The notes: a model not told the origin generated them from the letters alone. A stretch of DNA of 64,000 nucleotides from Calditrichia bacterium (GCA_020635035.1 JACKAO010000003.1:62001-126000), one strand, 5' to 3'; positions 52,616 to 61,650 are shown, counted from the stretch's first letter. Numbers and translations: made by a program.

Positions 52616-54034
52616 TTATTTTTGATTCTTTAAATCCAGATAGTCAGCCGGATCAACAGACTGGTTGTTTTTTCTTATTTCAAAATGTAAATGCGGAGCA
52701 GTCGATAAACCGCTGTTACCTACTTTTCCGATAACTTCACCTTTTTTAATAAGCTGATTTTTCTGAACAAGTATCTCTGAAAGCTGTGCGTACAGGCTGC
52801 GTATATTATCTGCATGCTGAATTACAACAGTGTTGCCATAATTACCCTTTTTCTCCGCTTCAATAACCTTGCCTTCAGCGATGTTAAATACGGGAGTTCC
52901 TTTTTCAGCTGAAAAATCAACACCCTGGTGTTTCATCATTTTCTTTAATACAGGATGCTTACGCATTCCATAACCGGATGTCACTTTTATTTCATCAAGC
53001 GGTTTTGCGAATTCTTCTGCAGAAACAGCTGTAGCCGTTTCCTGCATTATTGCAGGGAGTGGTTGGGACATGGATAATAAAATTGTGGTAAACGCTAAAA
53101 CTGAAAATGAAAATATATATTTATTAACGGACATATGATTCTCTCCTTTTAAGGCTAAAAGTCGATTTTTTAGATTATTTTTAAATCCGGTTAAGGCTAA
53201 AATAAAAGTAAGCGGAAGCTTTTTTGAATGTGATGATAATCCTAACAATACCTTTCCCATAACAGCAGGCTGGATTATTTTATTTTTTACAACAAAATGA
53301 TCGCAGCGGATTTCCCTTATAAAATTTAGTCTTTGTATGATTATCCAAACCACGGGATTGAAAAAATAAACAGCCTGAATCATTCCCAATAAAAAAATCC
53401 GGATAGCATCATAATTTTTAATATGCACCATTTCATGGGCAAGGACCGTCCTGATTTCATCTGACAGGTTGTTATATTGTAGATGCCCCGGTAGAATTAT
53501 TACGGGTTTTATCACGCCAAATGTAAATGGCGGTGTCTGGGTTTTGCTTACAAGCAGTTTTATTTTTCGCGAAATTCTGTATTTATTTTTTAAATCTTCC
53601 ACGTACTTCATGATTTCAGGAGATAAAACAGGTGTAGTCTTTTTTTGAAGTGAATGATAATAATATCGTTTGTATAAAATCAGAGTAAGAAAAGCCATAC
53701 TACCGGCAAGCCAGGCAAAGAAAATGATATAATTATTATCCAAGGTACCGGAAGAGTGTAATCCAGGATTTAACGGACCGTTAAAATGTGGTTCATTGAA
53801 GATCTGAAGATTAATATTCAAATCAGATGAAACATAAGAAACAGGGTTAAAGCTGAATATTTGTCCAATGGGAAAAAACAAGCGGACTATTATTAAAAAA
53901 AACAAAACAGCCTGGGCCTTAAAATCTTTTTTTAACCAAAATTTTGCAACAGGCCAGACCAACAGGAAGGCAAAAGCAGAAAACAGGCTGTTGCTGAAAA
54001 GAAAATTTAAGACAGATTTAATAAGTTCACTCAT
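52616..54034 (-). CDS. Fusion of M56 (BlaR1/MecR1-like) sensor protease and M23 (LytM) endopeptidase
   Basis: A 472-residue protein. The M56 part has four membrane helices (about 8-30, 42-60, 100-121, 212-232) and a zinc site His200-Glu-x2-His204 (HEMVHIKN), with Glu241 in REIRCDHF as the third ligand. A fifth hydrophobic segment lies at 303-323. The periplasmic M23 domain (about 350-465) has VTSGYGMRKHP, His369-x3-Asp373 (HQGVDFS) and HLHFE (His448, His450), all the ligands of active LytM endopeptidases. BlaR1 usually ends in a penicillin-binding sensor domain; here that place is taken by an M23 enzyme. It overlaps the blaI stop by eight bases. AGAAAG precedes the ATG. A two-component wall-response unit with BlaI is the likely reading. 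Confidence 0.93.
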   Translation of the reverse strand: MSELIKSVLNFLFSNSLFSAFAFLLVWPVAKFWLKKDFKAQAVLFFLIIVRLFFPIGQIFSFNPVSYVSSDLNINLQIFNEPHFNGPLNPGLHSSGTLDNNYIIFFAWLAGSMAFLTLILYKRYYYHSLQKKTTPVLSPEIMKYVEDLKNKYRISRKIKLLVSKTQTPPFTFGVIKPVIILPGHLQYNNLSDEIRTVLAHEMVHIKNYDAIRIFLLGMIQAVYFFNPVVWIIIQRLNFIREIRCDHFVVKNKIIQPAVMGKVLLGLSSHSKKLPLTFILALTGFKNNLKNRLLALKGENHMSVNKYIFSFSVLAFTTILLSMSQPLPAIMQETATAVSAEEFAKPLDEIKVTSGYGMRKHPVLKKMMKHQGVDFSAEKGTPVFNIAEGKVIEAEKKGNYGNTVVIQHADNIRSLYAQLSEILVQKNQLIKKGEVIGKVGNSGLSTAPHLHFEIRKNNQSVDPADYLDLKNQK

Positions 54035-54404
54035 TTATTTCTTTCTCCAGCAGATTTGTCAATTCGTCAATTTCTTCACTGTTTAGTTTTTTGTTTTTTG
54101 CAAATAAGGCGACTACTTCAATGTAATCTGTTTCAAGAACACGGTCAGCAATAAATTTTACCCAGCGAAACAAACCCTGCGGACGCGTTACCAAAGCACT
54201 ATACACAAATACTCCGTGAAAATCGGATCGATCAAGTAATCCCTTCTTAACCATCCTGTCCATAGTTGTTTTCGTGGTTGAATAAGCCCAGGATATGCCT
54301 GACGATAAATTGTCATGAACTTCCCGGACGGATGCTTCACTGATGCGCCAAAGCACTCTTAATATTTCAAATTCTGTTCTTGATATTTCGGGTATGTTTT
54401 TCAC
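54027..54404 (-). CDS. BlaI/MecI-family transcriptional repressor
   Basis: A 125-residue winged-helix repressor. The helix-turn-helix region has SRTEFEILRVLWRISEASVREVHDNL and WAYSTTKTTMDRMVKKGLLDR, the BlaI/MecI/CopY signature. The C-terminal dimerisation half has the usual acidic helices (SEEIDELTNLLEKEI). The start is GTG at 54404 (VKNIPEISRTE) because AAGGAG lies just upstream; the longer frame to a TTG at 54440 crosses the palindrome. BlaI repressors are removed by proteolysis when the partner M56 sensor is active. The partner gene follows with an eight-base overlap. A perfect palindrome directly upstream is a candidate operator. CopY-type repressors of this family answer copper, so wall and copper inputs are both possible. 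Confidence 0.94.
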   Translation of the reverse strand: MKNIPEISRTEFEILRVLWRISEASVREVHDNLSSGISWAYSTTKTTMDRMVKKGLLDRSDFHGVFVYSALVTRPQGLFRWVKFIADRVLETDYIEVVALFAKNKKLNSEEIDELTNLLEKEINE

Positions 54405-54413
54405 AAATCTCCT

Positions 54414-54428
54414 TGTTACATTGTAACA
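54414..54428. promoter_or_regulatory. Candidate BlaI operator palindrome
   Basis: TGTTACATTGTAACA is a perfect inverted repeat (seven-base arms around one T), containing TACA-TGTA half-sites as in BlaI, MecI and CopY boxes, though those usually have two central bases. It sits just upstream of the Shine-Dalgarno site of blaI (54409-54414), where binding would block transcription. Confidence 0.7.
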
Positions 54429-54590
54429 GATGCGCCACAATATATATTACAATGATTCGAAATACAATCTTTTTAATTAAAAATTTATTTTAATGGATTT
54501 TATAAATCAAAAGCCAGGATTATCAGGCTATTTTTACTTTTTCAAAAATTAGCTATATTTTGGCTGTTATCAATAATTTCAGGAGGTATG

Positions 54591-56102
54591 ATGCGCCGTA
54601 TTTTATTTATGTTTCTTTTAGCTGCTACCGCACTTTGGGCCGGTAATCCGGCTGAGCAGGTCCCGCCCCCGCAGGATGAAGGGGAGAGCGGCGGTTTTGA
54701 TGTCACAATGGGACTTTCTGCCGGTGCTGCTGTATTGGATGGACAATTATATAATCAGATTGGTATCCGGCCGTTAATTACTATGGGTAAGCTGGGGATT
54801 GCATTGGATCTTAGCATTTATCTTGATGCAGACGGCAATATAAGACAGGAAAACTGGGACGAACCAAGTGATTTTTTTGAAAAACTTTATTTCGTGCGCT
54901 GGGGCCATCCCGGAGATCCTCTATATATAAAAGTAGGTGCAATCGATAACTACAGGCTAGGATACGGTTTATTGATGAATCGCTATGCAAATACCATCGA
55001 ATACCCCAGTGTTATACGCACCGGTTTAGAATTGGGAATCCAGGGAGAAGAGTACGGTTTCCAGGGTATGATGAATAATTTTTCTGAGACGTTTGATGGT
55101 GGCGGTCTTGTTGCCGGACGCCTTAGTTATAAAGTTATTGGCGACCTGGAAATTGGCGTGAGTGCAGTCGCTGATATCAATCAGTATAAAGGTTTAAAAG
55201 ATAATGATGATGATGGTGTGCCGGATTTTGTAGATGACTTTCCCAATAAAAAGAAATACCAGATTGATACAGATGGTGACCGGGTTCCGGATCCCTTAGA
55301 TCCTGACAGAGATGGTGATGGTTACACAGATAACACCCAGCGTGATGATGTTCAGAATAATGATCCGGATGGTGTTGTACTGAAAGATGCGCCGTTTGAT
55401 GTGAATAAAGCAGATGACAAAAGTCAGTTTGCCTATGCGGCAGATATCGCTTATCCGTTTGTTAAACAAGAATATTTAACACTGGTTGTTTATTCGCAGT
55501 TTGCACAATTTGCATATGATGGTGGCTGGGGAATTACCGCCCCCGGGGTACAGGCAAAGTTTGCTTTTATTAATGCCTTTGCAGAGTATAGGATTTTTGA
55601 TAAAAAATTTATTCCGGAATACTTTAATACCACCTACGAGCTGGAGCGTGCCGTATTGCGCGGTGACAGTGTACAGACCAAGCGTCAGGTTCTGGAAATG
55701 CTTAACGAAACAGCCCAGGGATATGTGATAGGGGCTGATTTCAATCTCGGAGATATAATGGTCTTTGGCGCTGAATACCAGAACATGTCTATCTCGTCAG
55801 ATAATGCAGCCTTTGATAATCTGCGTACACTCAGGGCAAATCTGGATTTAAATGCCAATATTATCCCGAAAATAAGAACAGCGGGTGCATATTATTATCA
55901 AAATAACACCAGTCTTAATAAAATATTCAGCCGGACAGAAGGAACAATTTTAGGGTATCGATTTGGTTATGATATTGGAGGCGGAGCGGCGCTTGTTCTT
56001 GACTTTCGTCAAACCTTCCGTGATAAGAACGGGGATGGACGAATCAAAGGTTCTGATGAAGTAATTAAAACAACAATGATACAAACAGTTTTTACTTTTT
56101 AG
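54591..56102 (+). CDS. Outer-membrane protein with TSP3-like calcium-binding segment
   Basis: A 503-residue exported protein (signal MRRILFMFLLAATALWAG). The N-terminal and C-terminal parts show amphipathic strands of a barrel (VRWGHPGDPLYIKVGAIDNYRLGYGLLMNRY, AGAYYYQNNTSLNKIF). In the middle (about 202-260) are aspartate-rich loops DNDDDGVPDFVDD, DTDGDRVPDPLDP and DRDGDGYTDN, typical of thrombospondin type 3 and EF-hand-like calcium sites. AGGAGG at 54581-54586 favours the ATG at 54591 over the one at 54588. A terminator follows. Function is unknown. It is divergent from the blaI operon. Confidence 0.85.
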   Translation: MRRILFMFLLAATALWAGNPAEQVPPPQDEGESGGFDVTMGLSAGAAVLDGQLYNQIGIRPLITMGKLGIALDLSIYLDADGNIRQENWDEPSDFFEKLYFVRWGHPGDPLYIKVGAIDNYRLGYGLLMNRYANTIEYPSVIRTGLELGIQGEEYGFQGMMNNFSETFDGGGLVAGRLSYKVIGDLEIGVSAVADINQYKGLKDNDDDGVPDFVDDFPNKKKYQIDTDGDRVPDPLDPDRDGDGYTDNTQRDDVQNNDPDGVVLKDAPFDVNKADDKSQFAYAADIAYPFVKQEYLTLVVYSQFAQFAYDGGWGITAPGVQAKFAFINAFAEYRIFDKKFIPEYFNTTYELERAVLRGDSVQTKRQVLEMLNETAQGYVIGADFNLGDIMVFGAEYQNMSISSDNAAFDNLRTLRANLDLNANIIPKIRTAGAYYYQNNTSLNKIFSRTEGTILGYRFGYDIGGGAALVLDFRQTFRDKNGDGRIKGSDEVIKTTMIQTVFTF

Positions 56103-56111
56103 AAAAAAATG

Positions 56112-56146
56112 CCTGGCCCAAGTTAAAATGGGCCAGGTTTTATTTT
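56112..56146. terminator. Bidirectional terminator
   Basis: CCTGGCCCA/TGGGCCAGG is a perfect nine-base stem with an eight-base loop, followed by TTTTATTTTA. It overlaps the end of the convergent DUF2892 gene on the minus strand, where the opposite side is A-rich. Confidence 0.93.
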
Positions 56147-56351
56147 ATTTATCCTTTTTTGTCGTGGACATACCAAAAGGAAGGTATAAAGGACAAAAAC
56201 TTACAAAGCTTGTTAACAGGAAAACTACCCCTAAAACCCCTAAAATAATTGCAGCTGTTCCTGTAATCTGACCTGTAAAATATAATACCGCTACAACCAG
56301 AGCTAACAACACCCTGATCCCGCGATCTGCAGCACCCATATTCTTTTTCAT
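56145..56351 (-). CDS. DUF2892 small membrane protein (YgaP-like transmembrane domain)
   Basis: A 68-residue protein with two membrane helices. GAADRGIRVLLALVVAVLYF and AAIILGVLGVVFLLTSFVSFCPLYLPFG are the family hallmarks, including the conserved RxxR and FCPLY ends. Members occur alone or fused to rhodanese domains. Function is unknown. AGGAG precedes the ATG. Confidence 0.92.
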   Translation of the reverse strand: MKKNMGAADRGIRVLLALVVAVLYFTGQITGTAAIILGVLGVVFLLTSFVSFCPLYLPFGMSTTKKDK

Positions 56352-56679
56352 AAATTTCTCCTGTTGAGTTGATTATCATTTTTTTGTTAGGCTAAAATAT
56401 TTGGTGAAAACCTGAAGAAAAAGTTACAAAATCAAAATTTCAACGCTTGTGTAAATCCGGTTCAATGGTTTTCGGTGTGTGTCATTATGGTACAAAATAT
56501 AGAGTACAACTGGTAAGCTAATTCACAGATTCAAAAGTGTATTACTATAAGTATATTAGAAATACTTTTTCCTAAGATGCTGTTAACAATGGATTTATAT
56601 TAAAAAATATCTTTCGTGGCATGGTTCTTGAAGTTATTAAACCCGACAATCATTTAACTTTTAATAAGGAGGCATTGTC
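56352..56679. other. Non-coding divergent region
   Basis: About 330 AT-rich bases between the divergent DUF2892 and coiled-coil lipoprotein genes. A weak AT-rich hairpin (AAGTAT, ATACTT, 56549-56567) followed by T5 is the only structure I see. Nothing resembling a tRNA, repeat array or ORF. Confidence 0.5.
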
Positions 56680-57150
56680 ATGAAAAGAGAAAATTTTATT
56701 TATAATATTCAGGATATTGGCAGTAAATCAGTCTTACAACAAATTATAAGAAGAATGTTTTTAATTTTTCCAATAATTATGTTTTTGTTTCTGAATTCCT
56801 GCTCAAATAGCAACAAAATCAACCATAAAAAAGCAGAACTGAAAAAAAAGGTGGATTCCAAACTTGAACAGATTTCGGATGAGTTAAACAGGTTGAATGA
56901 TGATCTTTCTCAGAATATTGATGAAATGTCTTCTGATATGAAAGAACAGATTGAGACACAGAAAAATGAATTAACAGAACTTCAAAAGGAATTAAGCAGC
57001 GATCTAAAAAAACTGGATTATGCAACCAATGCTACCTGGACTCAGATAGAATCAAAAATCGACAAAAAATTAAATCAGGTAGAAAATTTGCTTAATGAAG
57101 CCGGCAAGAAAATAGATGTTGCACTGAATGACTCAACTCATAATTCCTGA
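56680..57150 (+). CDS. Lipoprotein with a long coiled coil, Lpp-like in layout
   Basis: A 156-residue protein with a lipoprotein signal (IFPIIMFLFLNSC, Cys41) that sits after 25 extra residues; a start at ATG 56755 would give a standard short signal, but AAGGAGG precedes 56680 at good distance. The mature 115 residues are helical with heptads: KAELKKKVDSKLEQISDELN, LNDDLSQNIDEMSSDMKEQI, ELTELQKELSSDLKKL. This resembles major outer-membrane lipoproteins that tie membrane and wall, though no Lys at the C terminus is present. It is next to an OmpA-family gene (48 bases). Confidence 0.8.
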   Translation: MKRENFIYNIQDIGSKSVLQQIIRRMFLIFPIIMFLFLNSCSNSNKINHKKAELKKKVDSKLEQISDELNRLNDDLSQNIDEMSSDMKEQIETQKNELTELQKELSSDLKKLDYATNATWTQIESKIDKKLNQVENLLNEAGKKIDVALNDSTHNS

Positions 57151-57198
57151 ATTATTACCAGGTATAATCAATAAAATCAACTAAAATGTGAGATTATT

Positions 57199-58719
57199 AT
57201 GCATTATTTAAAAACATATTTAACTGTAATCCTTCTACTCTTCTTCTGGCAACAAGCGTTCAGTCAGTTGAAGAACCAGGATGGATTTGGATTAGGTTTG
57301 GAAAGTGGATCTTTTTTGGGTCAATCTGATTTTGGCAGAAGCGCAACATTCTCACCAAATATTATGGGATTTTTAAGATACAGTATAAGCGGACCGTTTC
57401 ATGGTGAAATATCTGCCGGTTATGGGCAGATAATCCATAAAGACATCTATGAGACTACAATTTATCCTGTTCAGAACAGAATATTTATCAGTCCATTTAG
57501 TATGAAATATATAAACCCGTATGCATATGCCGGAGTTGGCTTCCTGTATTATGAAGTAAGCAAAGTGCCGCAAATTGCAGACAAGTCTGCCGCTAAAAAC
57601 GAATGGACGGGATTTGCGCCAATCGGCCTGGGATTACAGGTCCGCCTGGCCGATAATCTTGCCCTTGAGATAAACGGCGGCTACAGCTACCTGTTAACAG
57701 ATGTGATTGATGCCGTTGACGCAGGCGAATATGATGGCTTCTGGAGTTTTTCCACAGGTATTTCCGTGGCATTTCCAAGCGGGAGTGCTGATAGCGACGG
57801 CGATGGAATTATAAACAGCCAGGAAGAAAATCTTGGAATAAATCCTGATAATCCTGATACTGATAATGACGGTTTAACGGATTATGATGAATTATACAGA
57901 TATAAAACCCGGCCGCAGAACAGTGATTCTGATTTAGATGGGTTGAATGATTATGATGAAATATTTACCTATAAATCAAATCCTAATTTATCAGATACAG
58001 ATGATGATGGGCTTAAAGATCCCTTTGAAATCAATGAGTATAAGACAAATCCGCTAAAAGCTGATACTGATGAAGATGGTTTAAATGACAACGATGAAAT
58101 CAACAAGTTTAAAACGGATCCTTTGGCAGCGGACACAGACAATGATAAAATAAAAGATGGAGAAGAGCTAAACAGCTATAAAACCGATCCGCTTAATGCC
58201 GATTCTGATATGGACAAGCTGAGCGATGGTGACGAAATACTCACTTATAAAACAGATCCATTAATTGCAGATTCGGATGGCGGAACTTTGAACGATGGGA
58301 TGGAAATTGAAAAAGGTACAAATCCCCTGGATAAATCTGATGATGTGGTTGAACCAAAGCTTTTAGGTGCCGGAATTGGTATCCCAGTTATAATGAAGGG
58401 AGTATATTTTAGAACCAACAGCTCGGAAATTTCTACCGAATCCGAGATATTTCTGCAGGATGTGGTTAACACTCTTAAGGATTTTCCGGAAGCAAAAATT
58501 GAAATTCGCGGCCATACTGATAACACAGGTGATGCAAACTATAACTTCCAGTTATCACAGGATCGGGCAGATGCTGTTAAAGAATATCTTGTTCATAATG
58601 GCATCGATCCATTCAGAATTGCAAGTATAGGTTTTGGCGAAACAAAACCAATCGCTGAAAATGATACCAAAGTTGGCCGCCAGAAAAACCGCAGGATTGA
58701 GTTCGTTCGAACAGAATAA
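57199..58719 (+). CDS. OmpA-family protein with barrel, TSP3 repeats and peptidoglycan-binding domain
   Basis: A 506-residue outer-membrane protein (signal to about residue 22). The N-terminal barrel covers about residues 25-195. Seven to eight repeats of DTDNDGLTDYDELYRYKT/NP type follow (about 198-380), thrombospondin type 3-like, with Ca2+-binding Asp residues spaced every 23 or so. The OmpA domain (about 395-506) has the canonical FRTNSSEISTESE, EIRGHTDNTGDANYNFQLSQDRADAVKEYL and RQKNRRIEFVR, which binds peptidoglycan. The neighbouring lipoprotein and two small barrels suggest an envelope-integrity group. Confidence 0.95.
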   Translation: MHYLKTYLTVILLLFFWQQAFSQLKNQDGFGLGLESGSFLGQSDFGRSATFSPNIMGFLRYSISGPFHGEISAGYGQIIHKDIYETTIYPVQNRIFISPFSMKYINPYAYAGVGFLYYEVSKVPQIADKSAAKNEWTGFAPIGLGLQVRLADNLALEINGGYSYLLTDVIDAVDAGEYDGFWSFSTGISVAFPSGSADSDGDGIINSQEENLGINPDNPDTDNDGLTDYDELYRYKTRPQNSDSDLDGLNDYDEIFTYKSNPNLSDTDDDGLKDPFEINEYKTNPLKADTDEDGLNDNDEINKFKTDPLAADTDNDKIKDGEELNSYKTDPLNADSDMDKLSDGDEILTYKTDPLIADSDGGTLNDGMEIEKGTNPLDKSDDVVEPKLLGAGIGIPVIMKGVYFRTNSSEISTESEIFLQDVVNTLKDFPEAKIEIRGHTDNTGDANYNFQLSQDRADAVKEYLVHNGIDPFRIASIGFGETKPIAENDTKVGRQKNRRIEFVRTE

Positions 58720-58773
58720 ACAGTATTTATGTTAGAAAAAATCATTTTATTATCAAAACGAAAAGAGTCTATC

Positions 58774-59322
58774 ATGTTATACAAAAAATGTACCTTAGCG
58801 ATGATTTCAATATTTTTTATTACCGGTAATATTTCTGCCCAGGATTTAGGTATTGGTCCGCAGGTTGGTTATTACAAAGCAAAAGATGCTGATGGAAGTT
58901 TTATGTTTGGCGCTGCCATAAGAATGCATATAACCCCTGCTCTGGGAGTTGAAGGCTCCATAAATTATAAGCAGGAATCCTATGATTACGTGACGGTAAA
59001 AAGCTGGCCGGTCCTTGTTACAGGTTTCTTTTACCCGATACCTATCGCTTATGGATCTATTGGTGCAGGCTGGTACAATACAACACTGGACTATAAAAAG
59101 CAGGAATTAGGTAATATTGTTGTTGGAATCAAGGATAAAACCACACAGGAATTTGGCTGGCATTTTGGTGCTGGTGCAGAATTGCCTGTTGGGTCAAATA
59201 CCACACTTGCAGGCGACATCAGATACGTATTTCTGGATTATGACTTTGAAGAAATACCCGGCTCGGATTCGATAAATAGTAATTTTTATATAATCACCGC
59301 GAGTCTTTTATTTGGCCTGTAG
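58774..59322 (+). CDS. Outer-membrane beta-barrel protein, OmpW/porin-family-like
   Basis: A 182-residue exported barrel. The start is the ATG at 58774, giving a signal peptide (LYKKCTLAMISIFFITGNISAQ); the ORF is open to 58729. Strand motifs include LGIGPQVGYYKAKDADGSFMFGAAIRM, LGVEGSINYKQESYDYVTVKSWPVLVTGFFY and WHFGAGAELPVGSNTTLAGDIRYVFLDYDF, ending in LLFGL. This fits OmpX/OmpW-like eight-stranded barrels; the exact family is uncertain. It lies 54 bases after the OmpA gene. Confidence 0.82.
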   Translation: MLYKKCTLAMISIFFITGNISAQDLGIGPQVGYYKAKDADGSFMFGAAIRMHITPALGVEGSINYKQESYDYVTVKSWPVLVTGFFYPIPIAYGSIGAGWYNTTLDYKKQELGNIVVGIKDKTTQEFGWHFGAGAELPVGSNTTLAGDIRYVFLDYDFEEIPGSDSINSNFYIITASLLFGL

Positions 59323-59343
59323 AATTTAAAAAAGAGAAGAAAT

Positions 59344-59805
59344 ATGAAGTTTTATAATATTAAATCTTGTAGCGTATTATTTTTCCTGATTTCTTTGTTT
59401 GTTTCTCCGCTTTCAGCGCAGACACATTTTGGTTTGAGAGCAGGAAACTATACTGATATTGATGAATTATTTATTGGCGGCGAATTGATTACTCCTTTAA
59501 GCCATTCTATTTATTTTAATCCGAATGTTGAATTTGTCTTTGTGGAAAATGCCAACTATTTGACGTTTAATTTTGATATGCATTATGACTTTCCGACGCG
59601 CAGCAAAATTTTTCTCTGGACAGGAGCAGGACTCGGAGTGAATTACTTTAATCCTGAAGGGCCGGCAGAATCCAGCACAGATACGGGTTTTAATCTGCTC
59701 TTCGGCATGGGATTTAATGCGCGCAATTTTATTCCATACATCCAGGGAAAATTAATTTTTGCTGACCGGGATGATTTTGTAATCGGATTTGGCATTAGGT
59801 TTTAA
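59344..59805 (+). CDS. Small outer-membrane beta-barrel protein
   Basis: A 153-residue exported protein (signal to about residue 27, LSAQ). Strand blocks HFGLRAGNYTDIDELFIGGE, IYFNPNVEFVFVENANYLTFNFDMHYDF and FLWTGAGLGVNYFNPEG, with terminal FVIGFGIRF, show a small barrel. It starts 21 bases after the preceding barrel gene with AGAGAAG before the ATG. Function is unknown. Confidence 0.8.
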   Translation: MKFYNIKSCSVLFFLISLFVSPLSAQTHFGLRAGNYTDIDELFIGGELITPLSHSIYFNPNVEFVFVENANYLTFNFDMHYDFPTRSKIFLWTGAGLGVNYFNPEGPAESSTDTGFNLLFGMGFNARNFIPYIQGKLIFADRDDFVIGFGIRF

Positions 59806-59837
59806 GAAGTAATCAAATCAAATTAGGATTGAATTTT

Positions 59838-60086
59838 ATGGATCTTACAAGAATAGTATATTTTCTGGTTATTGGACTAGTTGCAGGCTGGAGTGCTGGA
59901 AAAATGGTTAAAGGCCGCAGCTTTGGTATGATTGGTAATATTATTGTTGGGATAATAGGCGCCATTATTGGTGGCTATCTGTTCGATGTCCTTAATGTGC
60001 ATGTTGCCGGTTTTACAGGATCTTTAATTATGGCGGTTGCGGGTGCGGTTGTTTTTGTTTTTATTCTTAGATTTATAAACACATAG
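59838..60086 (+). CDS. GlsB/YeaQ/YmgE-family stress-response membrane protein
   Basis: An 82-residue protein with three membrane helices, glycine rich: FLVIGLVAGWSAGKMVKGRSFGMIGNIIVGIIGAIIGGYLF, then a third helix IMAVAGAVVFVFILRFI. This is the transglycosylase-associated/GlsB family, induced by envelope or general stress in many bacteria. ATG at 59838 is used; AGGA lies ten bases upstream. It follows the envelope genes by 32 bases. Confidence 0.93.
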   Translation: MDLTRIVYFLVIGLVAGWSAGKMVKGRSFGMIGNIIVGIIGAIIGGYLFDVLNVHVAGFTGSLIMAVAGAVVFVFILRFINT

Positions 60087-60212
60087 CATGATTTTTCAAA
60101 ATACAGCAAAAACTTAAATGTTTAAAAGTTGATCGTCCTCAAAGCTTTAATGTACATAGCAAGGTTATGTTTTCATCTGAGTGCAAAAAAAACAATCTAA
60201 GGAGAAAATCAT

Positions 60213-61634
60213 ATGAAGAAAGTTATTCTGATTTTATTAAGTCTGAACTTTTTCTTTCTTTATTCATGCGAAGATAAATCGGTAAACAACAACGACAATA
60301 GTGATCTGCAGATTGATGCAGTTGTAATTGATCAGGCAGCACTTGGCTTTCAGATCAATCAATATGCCGGTACAGGAAATGAAATAATTGACTACACAAC
60401 TCCAAACGAAACAGATAATGCAGAAATACCGGATTATGGCTCTGCGCTTGAATTCCGAGACAAGGCGAACGAAATGTTTTATGAATCGGAAAAGCACCTG
60501 CAAAAACTAAAGACTTTGTCAAAAACAAATTTAGATTCACTTATTTTCATGTTTTCCGATACTTCTGCGTTTGCTATTACCCATCTGGCACTGTATTTGG
60601 ATTCCGAACTGGGAATTGCCCGCTATGAAGTGGTTAGCCGCTATCTTAATGCTAACCGGAGAGTACAATTCGATTCAACATCAATTCGGGTAGCAGTTAA
60701 TAATCTTTTGGATGATTCAGATGATCGTTTCCTTACTCTTTACAACCTGCAGAATTTTAAAGATGGATTGATTCTTTCGAGTATTACCACAGAACTAACT
60801 GCAACAAATTGGGCAAATGACGGCTCTATAACAGCTTTTAATACGAATACTACATCCCTGTACAGTGAAGATCGTCAGCTGGAAAAAGTTGTCGCTTCGA
60901 TTAACATAATGGCCGATGAGAGCGGAACCTTAATACAGACATTCTTCTTTAGAGACGGAACAACAACTGTTCACAGTGCCACCTTTAATAATGATGGTAC
61001 AGGATCATTTACTCATACTCTCCGTAATGGTATTTCAGTTTCCGGTTCATTTAATGCTGTTGAAGATGACGGACAAGGATTTTATGAATCAACCACAACC
61101 TTTCCATCAGGTTTTTATTTGTCAAGTATTTTCAAATCAGCGGTTCTCGCCTTTGATTTTATTAACAAACAGGTTAATGGAAATTATACCGAAGTAATAA
61201 CTTTTAATGACGGCAAAATCGATTCTGCGCACGTTGATATACAAGCGACGGAAGATACAGATGGTTATGTGACAACCATACTGGATGTTACACGCCGAAA
61301 TGGTGCAAATGGGCAGTTTACCATTTCCGAAGGAGATGAGCATTCTTCACTTAGCGGTACATGGACAACATGGGATAATTATTTTGTAATAGTTAATGCT
61401 GAGTATTATTCAGATGGAAGTGCCTGGTTGAAATACGAAATTTATCGCAGTGAAATATTTTATAATAATGGTGCACAACCACTTACCGTTGTTGAGTACA
61501 ATTTTATGCCGGATGGCAGCGGACTCGGAAATTTGGTATACGAAAATGAAAATTATGATGTAAACATTGAGAGCAATGGTAAAGCTACCATATTGAGTAA
61601 CGGTAAAAGTACAGAAATAGAATTATATCGTTAG
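60213..61634 (+). CDS. Large lipoprotein of unknown function
   Basis: A 473-residue lipoprotein (lipobox LYSC, Cys19). The N-terminal 130 residues are helical (YGSALEFRDKANEMFYESEKHLQKLK). The rest is beta-rich with many short repeated patterns rich in Thr, Asp and Gly (GTLIQTFFFRDGTTTVHSATFNNDGTGSFTHTLRNG, VTEVITFNDGK-like). No domain is recognised. AAGGAG precedes the ATG and a terminator follows. It is a single-gene unit. Confidence 0.82.
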   Translation: MKKVILILLSLNFFFLYSCEDKSVNNNDNSDLQIDAVVIDQAALGFQINQYAGTGNEIIDYTTPNETDNAEIPDYGSALEFRDKANEMFYESEKHLQKLKTLSKTNLDSLIFMFSDTSAFAITHLALYLDSELGIARYEVVSRYLNANRRVQFDSTSIRVAVNNLLDDSDDRFLTLYNLQNFKDGLILSSITTELTATNWANDGSITAFNTNTTSLYSEDRQLEKVVASINIMADESGTLIQTFFFRDGTTTVHSATFNNDGTGSFTHTLRNGISVSGSFNAVEDDGQGFYESTTTFPSGFYLSSIFKSAVLAFDFINKQVNGNYTEVITFNDGKIDSAHVDIQATEDTDGYVTTILDVTRRNGANGQFTISEGDEHSSLSGTWTTWDNYFVIVNAEYYSDGSAWLKYEIYRSEIFYNNGAQPLTVVEYNFMPDGSGLGNLVYENENYDVNIESNGKATILSNGKSTEIELYR

Positions 61635-61650
61635 CGTTTAAATGATTAGA

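Noticed and set aside
57790..58330. Direct DNA repeats or a CRISPR array in the OmpA gene
   Set aside because: The periodicity is protein-level TSP3 repeats in frame, with spacing and sequence varying; no identical DNA repeats or spacers.
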